From Desulfogranum japonicum DSM 18378 (lineage in GTDB: Bacteria > Desulfobacterota > Desulfobulbia > Desulfobulbales > Desulfobulbaceae): 64,000 bases of DNA. The notes below the pieces were generated by a model. It searched no databases. It saw only the letters and a program-made list of their open reading frames with translations, and had not been told where the DNA came from. Both the position numbers and the translations under genes were made by a program. This document shows positions 16,599-25,887 of this stretch, piece by piece; within the stretch, counting starts at the first letter, position 1, and every line of letters begins with the position of its first letter. The stretch is taken from contig NZ_AUCV01000001.1 in NCBI RefSeq assembly GCF_000429945.1, positions 186,001 through 250,000 on the forward strand, written 5' to 3'.

Positions 16599-16858
16599 GG
16601 CATTTCTCCGAGGACACAGCCCGTTTGATAGATGATATTTTTCATTTTACCTATGTTACTAGTATTGTAATGCTCGGTGACGAATTTTCAAGACTGCAAT
16701 GATACAGCACACGCAGGATGAATCCATTTGATTTCCAGCCGGAGAGAGTTTTTATTATGCAGCACCTCTGTTCCGGATTCATGTTATAACCTGGCGGACA
16801 TCTGGATGGATGTGTCGCATATGTATGAATTCTCATGGATTCAAGGTGGTGTGCATGG

Positions 16859-18226
16859 TTACTGCCTGGGCATACGCATCATTTCGATCAACAGATGCTG
16901 AAGCACGATTTCAGGGTTCAATGCTGAACTTTTTAAACGCATTTCAGCCTGCAGGATTTTTTCCATCCATTCTTTGAGAGCTGACAGGGAATAAGATGAT
17001 GCGGTTTTAAACTGCATATACAGGGCATAGGGATGACCGCTGAGTTCTTTTTTCCACGTTTCACGTTCTTTGAGCACCGGAAGACAGGTGTTTTGGAAGG
17101 CCTGCGCAGACATGCCGGTTGTAAATCCTGTTTCCGGTTGCAGCGAAAGAGCCCGGAACAAAAGGAGTGAACGCGCAAAATTGCGCAGTGAGGCAATAAT
17201 GGCAAGGGGATGGATGCCGTTTTCCTGTAAGCGTTCAGTCATAGTCAGCACCTGTTGAGTCTGACCCGTTGTCAGTGCTGTTGTCAATTCAAAAATGGCT
17301 TCCTGCCTGGTTCTTCCAACCATGGCATCCACATCCTGAAGAGTGATTCGTTGTGTTTCTCCGGTATAATCGACTAATTTTCGCAGTTCGTTGACCAGAG
17401 CAACAGGGTGGAAACCGACGCGTTCATATAACACTTCAACTGCTCTTGGTTCCAGGGCCTTGTCATACTGTGCCAGGGTGGTTTTCATCAGATCGGCCAG
17501 AACAGCCTTTTGTGTTTTCTGGGCCCGTGAGGATGCCCCGGTCTCAACGCTGAGGTCAATAATCGTATGGTTTTCCTTGAAATATTTATAGAGTTTTTTG
17601 CGTTTATCTATCTCCTCACTGATCAGAAAGAGAATATTGTTTTGAGGAAAACCCGCCTGTAAAGCATCCTGTACCTGTTGCTCAGGATTACCAGCTTCTC
17701 CGCCATGGGTTGAGGTACCATTACTCTGCATGTTTTTTATCAGGTCAGATGTCCAGCTGAGGTCATCATCTGGCTTGGTAAAACCAAAGTAGTGGCTCCA
17801 TTCCTTACTGCTTAAACCCGCCAATTCAGCCTCTTCATCTGCCAGGGCTATGCCACCGGCTTTGAGTAGAGACAACAGTGCCCTGGCTGCTCTGTCAGGT
17901 TTGTTTTCGCCATGGGCTTTTACTGCCCTTGTCCAGATACTTTTACTTGAATCTTTGGAGTGAAATACCCGGGTATCCATTACCCTGAAAATTTGACGCC
18001 CAGGAAGAAGACTGAAGCTTTTCACTTTATTCAAAGTTTTTTGGATATCTTCCTGCTCACCGTCAACTGGGTGCACTGTGCCTGAGGTGTTCAGCAGCAT
18101 GGTCTCCAATTTGGAAACTGTTTCCTGGCAGAGATAGCGCTCCCCAAAAACAAGGAAGGCCTGTTCGGATATTGTTTCCAAATTTTTGAAAAGCGTCGGT
18201 AGGTTTTCTCGGGTGTATACAGCCAT
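16859..18226 (-). CDS. holA: DNA polymerase III subunit delta
   Basis: Delta is the clamp-opening wrench of the clamp loader complex. Its 455 residues are longer than E. coli HolA (343). Family-like segments are FLVFGERYLCQETVSKLE near the N terminus, the LLPGRQIFRVMDTRVF strand, the ERVGFHPVALVNELRKLVDYTG helices, and ALTTGQTQQVLTMTERLQENGIHPLAIIASLRNFARSLL in the C-terminal collar. Extra length lies in the region of about residues 95-180. It starts 3 bases after the stop of the upstream exported protein, so the two are translationally coupled. This is an unusual partner, since HolA is more often next to lptE (an LPS-assembly lipoprotein) or rpsT. Confidence 0.88.
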   Translation of the reverse strand: MAVYTRENLPTLFKNLETISEQAFLVFGERYLCQETVSKLETMLLNTSGTVHPVDGEQEDIQKTLNKVKSFSLLPGRQIFRVMDTRVFHSKDSSKSIWTRAVKAHGENKPDRAARALLSLLKAGGIALADEEAELAGLSSKEWSHYFGFTKPDDDLSWTSDLIKNMQSNGTSTHGGEAGNPEQQVQDALQAGFPQNNILFLISEEIDKRKKLYKYFKENHTIIDLSVETGASSRAQKTQKAVLADLMKTTLAQYDKALEPRAVEVLYERVGFHPVALVNELRKLVDYTGETQRITLQDVDAMVGRTRQEAIFELTTALTTGQTQQVLTMTERLQENGIHPLAIIASLRNFARSLLLFRALSLQPETGFTTGMSAQAFQNTCLPVLKERETWKKELSGHPYALYMQFKTASSYSLSALKEWMEKILQAEMRLKSSALNPEIVLQHLLIEMMRMPRQ

Positions 18227-18229
18227 ATT

Positions 18230-20647
18230 TCAATTGTTTCCGTTCAAGGGTTCGCCCAAAAGCATTGTCTCTGGAGAAGCCCTGTTGTTGTCCGTATCCT
18301 TCTCTATAGCGAGGCGCTGTGGCGGGAATTGGATTTTATGCAGTATGGCAGGCAGTGAGCCGGGTTGCACATATATTTGTCTTTTTCTGTCTGGGAAGAT
18401 GTGCGCTGTTGCTTTTGCTATATCGTCCCAACCGGTTTCCTTAGTACTTGCAGCCACCAGTTCCGGAAAATATACCATAAAGGAATTATTAATCCGGGCC
18501 TGACCAGTTCCTGTGGTTGCCATAATCGATACATTTCCATTCAGGAGTTGCGTTACATCCGTGTACACTTTCATCCCGCCGCACGATCCCAACGTAACAA
18601 ATCGTTCTGCATTGGGCAATGTGATTGCATGTTCGGCAAGCTGTTCATGAATGGTTGTCAGTGGCCTGAGAAGCTGTTCTTCTCGCCAGTAACTGTGGCC
18701 GCGTTGCGCAATTATCTCCCCACCATTTTTCAGGAAATGGAGCAGTAGCTCTTTCTGGGACTTTTCTCCGGCATATACAGACAGCCTGTGAATAATATTT
18801 ACCTTGCTGACCTGTTTATGATACGAGATCATGGTTGCCTGATTTTGCAGCAGGGAAAAGACATCTTTATTTCCCGGGCCTGTATGCGGCTGTACGCTGT
18901 ATCCGTTCTGTTGGAGAAGATTGACAAAAGAGAGAAATGACTGTCTTCCATCAGCATCCGGATAAAACAACGAGAGTGCCTGCAGTTCATTGTCTGATTT
19001 CCAGCTGGAAAATGGCGTTCGTTGAAAACTATCCAGATTGATTGTTTCAAGATGTGGACCTAACGGTAAGAGAAGTGTGCGTCCCTTTGCTGTGAGCCAA
19101 TCGATGTGATGACTTTTGAGATAAGCAAGAATTATAGTGCAGTATGGTGCCGAAGCATTATCCAATTGGGCACACCGGACAAGTTGACTTATCAGGAAGG
19201 TCCTTGCTTCTGGGCCTGCAATTTCCATCAGCGAGGGGATGTTAACAGAAAAGCTGATAAGGTTGGCAACGTTTTCCAGGGCTGGGCGCATGATATGCTC
19301 AAACAATTCTTTCTGCTTGCTTGACTCTGTAGGGAAAAAATCACTGAGCGTACCTTTTTGAGCATTTGCTGTTATAAAATCCGAAAGGTACTGTTGAGAA
19401 GGGTCGAGTTGGGAAAAGGCCTGTAACACATCGCTGGCAAAGGACGTCTCAATGCGTTCTCGTAATATCGGGACCAGTATATCGCGGTATGATGAATCAT
19501 AGAGAATGTCACCCTGGGTCAATAACATATAGATTCGAGCTGTAGTAAGATTTTCCGCAAGCTGTTTCCTGGCTGTGGCAGTTGCTTCTATCAACAGGCG
19601 CGCCATGGAAGATCTGCTTCCAGATTTTTTTGCCTGTTCAAAGGGGTGCTGGTAGTGAAGTACTGTTTCACGGGGGAGCTGCAGGAATTGACTGCAGAGA
19701 TCTTCCAGACCGTGTTGCATAAGTGCCAAATATGAGAGTTCTTGACCAAAGCGGTTGGTGACGGTATGCAGGTTGTTGAGGGCCCGGGCCAGGTAGCGGT
19801 TTCCTTTGGCCATGGCAGCAAGCAGCAGTTTTTTTTCTTGATTGCTCAGGCTCAGGTATTTTTGCTCCCTGGCTTTCAGAGGCAGCATACAATAGTTGAA
19901 CAGCCAGTTCTCTGCCTCTGCAGGGTGCATGTCAGGGGACTGAAACAGCGCTTCTGCGAACCAGCAGATTTCCTGCGGCATGGCAGCTGTGGAGGTCAGC
20001 ATTCCATGTATTCTGTCACTGTTCATGTGCTTAATGGTTGCCAGAGCCGCAAAGGCCTGGGCCTGGCAAATGTTTAATTGTGATACCTGCGGGATTTTTT
20101 CAGCTACAAAGGCTGCCGTCATATCATGGACGGGAGGCATGGCTGCAAGTGCTATCAGGGCAGAGTCTGATAATGACTTGAGGTTTTCAATGAAATCCAG
20201 CGCTCTACCCGGTGTTATATCCGCCAGTGTGAGCAGAGCCTGAAAAACAGGTCCACTGTCAAGGGTGAGACCATGGATGGCACGCAGGCCTTTGATGGCC
20301 AGTTCCCATTCTTCCACCCCCAGGTCCATCCATTTTTCGAAACAGAGAACCTGCTCGTAGGTATAAGGAGTTGTGATCAGCAGGGACCAGGTTTCCTGGC
20401 ACTGACTGAAAGAAAGGGGCCTGATGTGACAAATTTTACGAAATACCCGTTGACTGTTGTAACTAAGCCCTTTCAGGATTTCTCTGCCATAAGCCTTTTG
20501 TTCACTGGTCAGGCAGTCGTTTTTCTGGTAAAGACGAGCGGTTTGCTCCCAACTGTTATTCGCCAGCTGGAGAGAGGCGGCGCAAGTGGAGCAGGGGAGG
20601 CATGCAACCAGAAAAATAAAGGTTGTCAGAAGTAGGCGACTCAGCAT
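18230..20647 (-). CDS. Exported protein of unknown function with a caspase-like His/Cys dyad
   Basis: This is an 805-residue protein not recognised as a whole. The N terminus is a signal sequence; LVAC at residues 13-16 fits a lipobox, so it may be an outer- or inner-membrane lipoprotein, though a cleavage after CAA is also possible. The central 500 residues are mostly helical with Leu-rich repeating segments, as in a helical-repeat scaffold. The C-terminal part (about 590-780) has alternating strand and helix pattern, with NGGEIIAQRGHSYW (His651) and RFVTLGSCGGMKV (Cys689), the spacing and hydrophobic-strand context of clan CD peptidases (caspase/CHAT-like). The Cys and His codons were checked in the DNA. 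It overlaps nothing but is separated by only 3 bases from holA. The divergent DMT gene starts within about 30 bases, so the promoters overlap. Confidence 0.75.
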   Translation of the reverse strand: MLSRLLLTTFIFLVACLPCSTCAASLQLANNSWEQTARLYQKNDCLTSEQKAYGREILKGLSYNSQRVFRKICHIRPLSFSQCQETWSLLITTPYTYEQVLCFEKWMDLGVEEWELAIKGLRAIHGLTLDSGPVFQALLTLADITPGRALDFIENLKSLSDSALIALAAMPPVHDMTAAFVAEKIPQVSQLNICQAQAFAALATIKHMNSDRIHGMLTSTAAMPQEICWFAEALFQSPDMHPAEAENWLFNYCMLPLKAREQKYLSLSNQEKKLLLAAMAKGNRYLARALNNLHTVTNRFGQELSYLALMQHGLEDLCSQFLQLPRETVLHYQHPFEQAKKSGSRSSMARLLIEATATARKQLAENLTTARIYMLLTQGDILYDSSYRDILVPILRERIETSFASDVLQAFSQLDPSQQYLSDFITANAQKGTLSDFFPTESSKQKELFEHIMRPALENVANLISFSVNIPSLMEIAGPEARTFLISQLVRCAQLDNASAPYCTIILAYLKSHHIDWLTAKGRTLLLPLGPHLETINLDSFQRTPFSSWKSDNELQALSLFYPDADGRQSFLSFVNLLQQNGYSVQPHTGPGNKDVFSLLQNQATMISYHKQVSKVNIIHRLSVYAGEKSQKELLLHFLKNGGEIIAQRGHSYWREEQLLRPLTTIHEQLAEHAITLPNAERFVTLGSCGGMKVYTDVTQLLNGNVSIMATTGTGQARINNSFMVYFPELVAASTKETGWDDIAKATAHIFPDRKRQIYVQPGSLPAILHKIQFPPQRLAIEKDTDNNRASPETMLLGEPLNGNN

Positions 20648-20677
20648 GATGTGATCAACTCAGGACAACGTGTAACT

Positions 20678-21616
20678 ATGCATATATCTTTCAGCAGGGG
20701 CGACTGGAGACCGTCGCAACGTTTTGTGCCAACCATGGCTATGTTGCTGGCAGTGACGTTGTGGGGCAGTTCATTTGTGGCCATGAAAATTGCATTTACA
20801 GAGCTTGATCCGTTTTTTGTTGTATTTGGACGGTTAACCATTGCATCTCTCTGTTTTCTTCCTTTTGTTCGTAGATACGGGGGAGCTGCTTTACAGCGGC
20901 GTCATATTTTGCCCCTGGTATGGATGGCACTTTGTGAGCCGTGCTTTTATTTTCTGTTTGAAACGTTTGCATTGCAGTATACCAGTGCCTCCCAAGCATC
21001 AATGATAACGACCATGCTGCCTCTTATGGTTGTGTTGACTGCTGCACTGGTGTTGAAGGAAAAACTTTCACGAAAAACAGTTGCAGGTTTTCTGGTCGCG
21101 GCGGCCGGAGCTCTCTGGCTTACCTTGGCAGGTGATTCTACAGAGCAGGCTCCCAAGCCTGTGCTTGGTAATTTTCTTGAGCTCATAGCCATGGCCTGTG
21201 CCACCGGGTATATCATACTCGCCAAGGTTTTGACCAGGGAACTCTCTCCCGTGATAGTCACCGCCGTACAATCCATCATCGGGGCATTGTTTTTTTTCCC
21301 CTTTCTTTTTCTTCCTCAAGTTGCATTACCCTTTGGTGCACCTGCGTCCGCTTTTGCTATTGTACTGTATCTCGGACTTTTTGTCAGCGTCGGAGCCTAT
21401 GGGTTGTATAATTATGGAGTGAGTCGTCTACCTGCAAGCCAGGCATCGGCCTTTATCAATCTGATTCCCGTTTTTTCCATAGCCCTGGGGTTCCTTTTGC
21501 TGGGAGAACGATTAAACTGCTGGCAGGTCATAGCATGTATCCTTGTCTTTTCAGGGGTGATCATCAGCCAAGACCGGAAATCATGCCATTTGGACAGTGA
21601 GGTGAAAAATGAATAA
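20678..21616 (+). CDS. DMT superfamily (EamA) transporter
   Basis: This 312-residue inner-membrane protein has ten hydrophobic segments in two EamA repeats. The first has LAVTLWGSSFVAMKIAF and QASMITTMLPLMVVLTA, the second VLYLGLFVSVGAYGLYNYGVSRLPASQASAFINLIPVFSIALGFLLLGERL. Family members export or import amino acids, nucleobases or other metabolites by proton exchange; the substrate cannot be predicted. Two starts are possible: ATG 20678 (chosen for the usual length) or GTG 20651. Neither has a strong ribosome binding site. It is divergent from the caspase-like gene. The last 8 bases overlap the DUF2905 gene. Confidence 0.88.
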   Translation: MHISFSRGDWRPSQRFVPTMAMLLAVTLWGSSFVAMKIAFTELDPFFVVFGRLTIASLCFLPFVRRYGGAALQRRHILPLVWMALCEPCFYFLFETFALQYTSASQASMITTMLPLMVVLTAALVLKEKLSRKTVAGFLVAAAGALWLTLAGDSTEQAPKPVLGNFLELIAMACATGYIILAKVLTRELSPVIVTAVQSIIGALFFFPFLFLPQVALPFGAPASAFAIVLYLGLFVSVGAYGLYNYGVSRLPASQASAFINLIPVFSIALGFLLLGERLNCWQVIACILVFSGVIISQDRKSCHLDSEVKNE

Positions 21617-21809
21617 AACTCTTGTGCTCGTGGGAGCGCTTATCATAATAGCAGGATTATGCTGGCCTTGGATTCGCCAGATTCCCTTTGGAAAGCTGCC
21701 TGGAGATATCACGGTTGTGCGAGAAAATTTTCGATTCTATTTTCCTGTGACCAGTTGTGTCGTAATCAGCATTCTGGCAACCCTTTTGTTTCATCTGTTC
21801 AGGAAATGA
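21609..21809 (+). CDS. DUF2905 family small membrane protein
   Basis: This 66-residue protein has two predicted membrane helices (LVLVGALIIIAGLCWPWI and VTSCVVISILATLLFHLF) separated by the conserved FGKLPGDITVVRENFRFYFP loop that defines DUF2905. Function is unknown; this type often sits next to transport or DNA-repair genes. The ATG overlaps the upstream transporter stop (ATGAATAA). Coupling with the transporter is likely. Confidence 0.9.
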   Translation: MNKTLVLVGALIIIAGLCWPWIRQIPFGKLPGDITVVRENFRFYFPVTSCVVISILATLLFHLFRK

Positions 21810-21812
21810 GTT

Positions 21813-22589
21813 GTGTATACTCCTGTCACCCCATACACACAAGTATATTGTCCCTCCTGTTCCGGTTATCATGGATTAGGATGGCAGAAAGCAATACCCC
21901 ATGCGAAACGGCTTATGCAACGGATGGCTCATCGGGAGACAATCCAGTTGTTTGAGACAGTTTCTCATGATCTGGATCTATTACAAACGGATTGGCTTTT
22001 CGGTGATGCCAGGGGCAAAATGTTCGGCGTGCTGGTTGGGCAAACAGACCAGGGAAAAGAATGTGTCTGCTATGCTTTCTCCGGTCAGTATAGGGGATTA
22101 TGGAGTGTTCCAGGCTGGGTCGACCCCGTGTTTGATACTGCTGCCTTTGAACGAATGACACGGGAAACCGAAAGAGAGATAAAAACTCTCACACGACAAC
22201 TTGCCAAGCTCGATCCCGCAGATAAGCTATTTCGGCAAATAAAACAACATCGAAAACACCTCTCCAAAACTCTCATGAAAGAGATACACAGCTTGTATGA
22301 GCTGCGAAATTTTCGTGGACAATGCCGTCCTCTCATGGACGTCTTTTCTTCTGGAGGAATTCCTCCCACAGGGACCGGTGATTGCTGTGCGCCTAAGCTC
22401 ATACACCATGCGGTCCTCAATAATATCAAACCAAAAGGAATGGTAGAATTTTATTGGGGAAGATCAAATCGATCAGAAACACGCCAGCATGGATGCTTTT
22501 ATCCTCCATGCCAGGAAAAATGCATGCCGATTCTCGGGTTTCTTTTCTGCGGCATGGAAGAAAAAACAGAGAAAAATATCTATGCTTGA
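21813..22589 (+). CDS. N-terminal domain partner of RluA-type pseudouridine synthase (split gene)
   Basis: This 258-residue protein is known as the N-terminal half of large RluA-type synthases (about 550 residues) in several Gram-negative bacteria. Features are an N-terminal Cys/His pair region (VYCPSCSGYHGL), a coiled helical middle (ETEREIKTLTRQLAKLDPADK), and PPTGTGDCCAPKLIHHAV, GMVEFYWGRS and HGCFYPPCQEKCMPIL, all conserved in that fused form. The start is GTG: AGGA lies eight bases upstream. The final Ala codon and TGA overlap the start of the synthase gene (ATGCTTGA). Thus domain and enzyme are separate but coupled. The role of this domain in RNA recognition is inferred from the fusion, not from sequence. 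Confidence 0.75.
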   Translation: MYTPVTPYTQVYCPSCSGYHGLGWQKAIPHAKRLMQRMAHRETIQLFETVSHDLDLLQTDWLFGDARGKMFGVLVGQTDQGKECVCYAFSGQYRGLWSVPGWVDPVFDTAAFERMTRETEREIKTLTRQLAKLDPADKLFRQIKQHRKHLSKTLMKEIHSLYELRNFRGQCRPLMDVFSSGGIPPTGTGDCCAPKLIHHAVLNNIKPKGMVEFYWGRSNRSETRQHGCFYPPCQEKCMPILGFLFCGMEEKTEKNIYA

Positions 22590-23211
22590 TATTGTCTGGC
22601 AGGACCCTGAATTTGTGGTGGTGAATAAACCAGGGGGACTTCTTGCCGTACCTGGGAGAGGCGCTGATAAACAGGATTGCGTGACCAGACGTGTTCAGAA
22701 GCTATTTCCCCAATGTATTGAGCAACCAGCTGTGCATCGCCTTGATATGGCCACTTCCGGACTTATGGTAGTGGCTTTAACCAGACAGGCTCATAAGGAA
22801 TTGAACCGACAGTTTTCACAACGTATGGTGATCAAACGATATGTAGCACTGCTGGATGGAATATTGGCCAAGCCGGAAGGAACCATAACACTGGCATTCA
22901 GACTGGATCCTGAAAACAGGCCGTATCAGGTCTTTGATCCTGTGCAGGGGAAGACAGGCATTACACATTATAGGGTAATTGCGCAACAAAATGCTCAGAC
23001 CAGAGTGGAGTTCTTTCCTCAGACCGGGCGAACCCATCAGCTTCGCCTCCACAGCAGTCATGTTTTAGGGTTGGGGTGTCCCATTGTTGGTGATGCTTTA
23101 TACGGGACAGGGCGGAATGGAGATTCCATGCTTCTTCATGCCGCAGGGCTGCAGTTTTGCCATCCCTGCACCCAGGATACCTTGTGTTTTATTTCTTCTC
23201 CTGCTTTTTAG
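22582..23211 (+). CDS. RluA-type pseudouridine synthase catalytic protein
   Basis: This 209-residue catalytic core isomerises uridine to pseudouridine in RNA, rRNA or tRNA. It carries VVVNKPGGLLAVPG, the HRLDMATSGLMVVA motif with the catalytic Asp, the KRYVALLDG strand, and the C-terminal RTHQLRLHSSHVLGLGCPIVGDALYG block. The ATG at 22582 overlaps the end of the upstream partner gene by 8 bases; a longer frame starting at 22489 has no ribosome binding site and would lie within the partner. No ribosome binding site precedes 22582 either, so re-initiation after the upstream stop is likely. The C terminus overlaps the convergent LysM gene by 23 bases. Confidence 0.88.
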   Translation: MLDIVWQDPEFVVVNKPGGLLAVPGRGADKQDCVTRRVQKLFPQCIEQPAVHRLDMATSGLMVVALTRQAHKELNRQFSQRMVIKRYVALLDGILAKPEGTITLAFRLDPENRPYQVFDPVQGKTGITHYRVIAQQNAQTRVEFFPQTGRTHQLRLHSSHVLGLGCPIVGDALYGTGRNGDSMLLHAAGLQFCHPCTQDTLCFISSPAF

Positions 23212-24121
23212 CGGATTGTTTTCCTTTACATCTGTTTTTTATTGATATTTCAGAGCTTTCAAGGAGTATTTGCATCCCCGGAAAGATTTCGTTAGGGTTC
23301 CTGAGCTGATGTCGATTGAGCTTTACGAGATCTTCCACTGCCTGCTCATTGCAGAAGAGATCAATGGCAATGTGTGACAATGTATCGTTTTTCTTAACGA
23401 TATAAACCCTGGGCTCTTTGGGTTCTACGGCGGGTGAAGATGTTCTGGGTTCTGTATGATCCACAGGAACAGATTTGTCTGGCTGTTCATACTGGGCTTC
23501 GGGTTGGGGCTCTGTGCTGGCTTCTATCCTGGCAGGTTCAATGGGAGCAGGCTGCTGTTGCGACAGGGATGCTTCCTGTTGTCGGGGTGAAATAGGTTGT
23601 TCTATCTTTTGTTCCTGTTGAAATACAGAAGGAGCGGCTGAATCCATGTTGGCGGGATCGGAGCCTGCAGGCGGAGAAAGTTGTTTGATAATCAGCGGGC
23701 TGCTGATCCCAAGCAAAATAAGTATAACAAACACCCATCTTTTTCTTGGTGACGGGCTTTGTCTTCTGCCTGCAGCCATTCTTTCAGCATTGCGGCGTAT
23801 AGATCTGTTTTTTACCAGACCTGTCAGGGTAATGGCATCCTGCAATTCAGCAAGACGTCGGCGCATCCCCGGGTAGTCTGCCACTGACTTGGCAGCGGCG
23901 TAAACCAGCTCAATGGCATCCTGAAGATTACCACTGGCCTCCGCTGCAGCTGACTGCTCCATATATTGATCTGCCTTCTTTTTACGTGCCGTGATTTCGG
24001 CGGTAAATTGAGCGACTTCCTGGTTGCTTAATTCTTTTTTGTGAGCAGTCAGCAGTGTACCGGCTTCGATAATAAAGCCGTTGTCGATTTTTTCTCTGAT
24101 ATGTTGAGCATGATTACTCAC
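23189..24121 (-). CDS. LysM-domain protein with one membrane helix
   Basis: This 310-residue protein has a helical cytoplasmic N-terminal half (residues 1-125, TPR-like, with AELQDAITLTG), a single membrane segment RKRWVFVILILLGISSPLII (about 127-146), a Pro/Gln/Glu-rich low-complexity linker, and a C-terminal LysM domain (YIVKKNDTLSHIAIDLFCNEQAVEDLV...). LysM binds the N-acetylglucosamine backbone of peptidoglycan, so this probably anchors to the wall from the inner membrane. Start is GTG with AGGA upstream. It is separated from mdh by a terminator and about 330 bases. A role in cell-envelope tethering or spore/wall sensing is only inferred. Confidence 0.85.
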   Translation of the reverse strand: MSNHAQHIREKIDNGFIIEAGTLLTAHKKELSNQEVAQFTAEITARKKKADQYMEQSAAAEASGNLQDAIELVYAAAKSVADYPGMRRRLAELQDAITLTGLVKNRSIRRNAERMAAGRRQSPSPRKRWVFVILILLGISSPLIIKQLSPPAGSDPANMDSAAPSVFQQEQKIEQPISPRQQEASLSQQQPAPIEPARIEASTEPQPEAQYEQPDKSVPVDHTEPRTSSPAVEPKEPRVYIVKKNDTLSHIAIDLFCNEQAVEDLVKLNRHQLRNPNEIFPGMQILLESSEISIKNRCKGKQSAKKQEKK

Positions 24122-24396
24122 AGGCGTTTCCTGAGTAGAACGTTGTTACAAAAGAGATCCAGCCGTATTTGCAGCTGCCAGAGACTATGGGTATATGAAC
24201 ACAATACTGTTGATCATTCTGAGAAATGGAGGGAATGTCAAGCAATTAATTCTACAAGCAGGTCTGTGTGTTTCCAGGGAAAGGGGATTGTTGGCACTTG
24301 CAGTCAGAAAGGAAAATTTTTCTGAACGGCTATATTGCTTATGGTGAGGTGTGGGCGGGGGCGGATATTCTGCAAAGATAATCGGGGCTAAATAGG
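24122..24396. other. Intergenic region between LysM gene and mdh terminator, nothing recognised
   Basis: About 275 bases that should hold the LysM gene promoter. I see no repeat, RNA or convincing promoter. A short open frame read on the plus strand overlaps the LysM start and is not credible. Confidence 0.5.
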
Positions 24397-24428
24397 AAAG
24401 GGGAACACCTTTCAGGTATTCCCCTTGA
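24397..24428 (-). terminator. Intrinsic terminator downstream of mdh
   Basis: On the minus strand: AAGGGGAATACCT, a 3-base loop, AGGTGTTCCCCTT, followed by a short T-containing tail. It starts about 24 bases after the mdh stop. Confidence 0.8.
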
Positions 24429-24450
24429 CGTAACAGGTGAAAAACAGATC

Positions 24451-25431
24451 TTATGGGAACAGGTGCTTAATAGCGTCTCTTTCGCTTGCCAGTTCGTCCT
24501 GATTCTGTTTGATGCGCTCTTTGCTGAAATCGCTTACTTCCAGGCCCTCGATAATTTTCCATTCACCATTCTCGGTGGTGATCGGGAAAGAGAAGATCAG
24601 GTCTTCATCAACACCATAGGGGTTGCCGGCACTGTATACGCCCATGCTTACCCAGCCGCCGTTGCTGCCTAAAGCCCAACTTCTCATGTGGTCAACTGCG
24701 GCAGATGCAGCAGAAGCAGCACTGGAAGCGCCACGGGCTTTAATGATGGCTGCGCCACGTTGCTGTACGACTGGAATAAAATTGTTTACGTTCCAATCAT
24801 CATCGACTTGAGGCTTAACAGGCTCATTTTTGGCTGTTGCATAACTGATATCAGGATACTGGGTGGCAGAGTGGTTACCCCAGACAACCATTTGCTGGAT
24901 ATCTGTAGTGTGGCAACTAAGTTTTTCAGCAACCTGAGAAAGCGCACGGTTATGATCCAGACGCATCATTGCGGTGATGTTTTTGGGGTTCAGGTCAGGT
25001 GCATTTTTCAGGGTGATAAGTGCATTGGTGTTAGCTGGATTACCAACAACCAGTACTTTTACGTCACGGCTGGCGTGGTCATTCAATGCTTTACCCTGAG
25101 CAGAGAAGATCTGTGCATTTGCTTCCAGCAGGTCAGCACGTTCCATTCCTGGCCCACGTGGACGAGCGCCGACAAGAATGGCGAAATCAACGTCTTTGAA
25201 TGCCACATTGGCATCGTCGGTGGCAACCACACCGGCAACCAGTGGGAATGCGCAGTCATTGAGTTCCATAACCACACCATTGAGCGCTCCCATGGCCGGT
25301 GGTATCTCAAGAAGTTGCAGAATAACAGGCTGGTCTGGTCCAAGCATGCTACCACTGGCTATACGAAAGATAATAGAGTAGCTGATCTGTCCGGCTGCGC
25401 CTGTGACTGCTACACGTACTGGTGCTTTCAT
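24451..25431 (-). CDS. mdh: Malate dehydrogenase (NAD-dependent)
   Basis: It interconverts malate and oxaloacetate with NAD. Its 326 residues match the cytosolic-type MDH group. The N-terminal Rossmann motif is [14 protein letters not shown]; next come the substrate and catalytic segments [16 protein letters not shown] (Arg residues), [12 protein letters not shown], and MMRLDHNRA, with the catalytic His in [13 protein letters not shown]. The position after the second strand and [18 protein letters not shown] suggests NAD rather than NADP use. It is a single-gene unit: a candidate promoter at 25468-25497 precedes it and a terminator follows. It acts in the tricarboxylic acid pathway. Confidence 0.95.
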   Translation of the reverse strand: MKAPVRVAVTGAAGQISYSIIFRIASGSMLGPDQPVILQLLEIPPAMGALNGVVMELNDCAFPLVAGVVATDDANVAFKDVDFAILVGARPRGPGMERADLLEANAQIFSAQGKALNDHASRDVKVLVVGNPANTNALITLKNAPDLNPKNITAMMRLDHNRALSQVAEKLSCHTTDIQQMVVWGNHSATQYPDISYATAKNEPVKPQVDDDWNVNNFIPVVQQRGAAIIKARGASSAASAASAAVDHMRSWALGSNGGWVSMGVYSAGNPYGVDEDLIFSFPITTENGEWKIIEGLEVSDFSKERIKQNQDELASERDAIKHLFP

Positions 25432-25467
25432 TGGTTTTCTCCTTACATACAGTTTGTATTAACAAAA

Positions 25468-25497
25468 ATAGTAGGCCAAAAAATGAACTACTGTAAA
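25468..25497 (-). promoter_or_regulatory. Candidate sigma-70 promoter for mdh
   Basis: Read on the minus strand: TTTACA (complement of 25492-25497), 18-base spacer, TACTAT (complement of 25468-25473). It ends about 37 bases before the mdh start codon, with a short leader carrying AAGGAG. A GC-rich dyad (CCCCTGAGGGG) lies just upstream, near 25513. Confidence 0.45.
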
Positions 25498-25887
25498 ACG
25501 AATTCACTTCCCCTGAGGGGAGTACTATCGCTTGTCAAACGCACTGATTGAGCAATTATTCAGAAAGAGATACCCAAAACGGACCATTACTGGTTCCTTT
25601 CAGTAGATATATGTGTGCACAGTTCTGTGCATGGTCATGTATTGGTATAATAAATCGCAGGCACCCTTTCCCCCGTTACCCACTCAAGATAATCACGAAT
25701 ACTGATACCTAGCAAATACTAAAAAGTCAAGCCCAGAATAGGTGAGGGCTCATTCATTTATTGCATTGCTTTCCCGTAAAATTCGGGAGAATATACATTT
25801 TTTGAGAAAGGTTTTCTGGGAGTTTTTTTACTCAGAAGGGGAATGAATTGTTATTCTGACTGGGTTGCAATAAGACGAATGTTTGGC
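25498..25887. other. Gene-free stretch between mdh promoter and NUDIX gene
   Basis: About 390 bases without a credible gene. It is AT-rich and holds one GC-rich dyad near 25513. No repeat family copy was recognised. Confidence 0.5.

Noticed and set aside
16651-16836. Short minus-strand frame between holA and clpS
   Set aside because: No ribosome binding site, no family resemblance, and length within chance.
24688-25551. Open frame of 287 codons on the plus strand over mdh
   Set aside because: It lies fully antisense to a well-conserved malate dehydrogenase and has no family resemblance or ribosome binding site.
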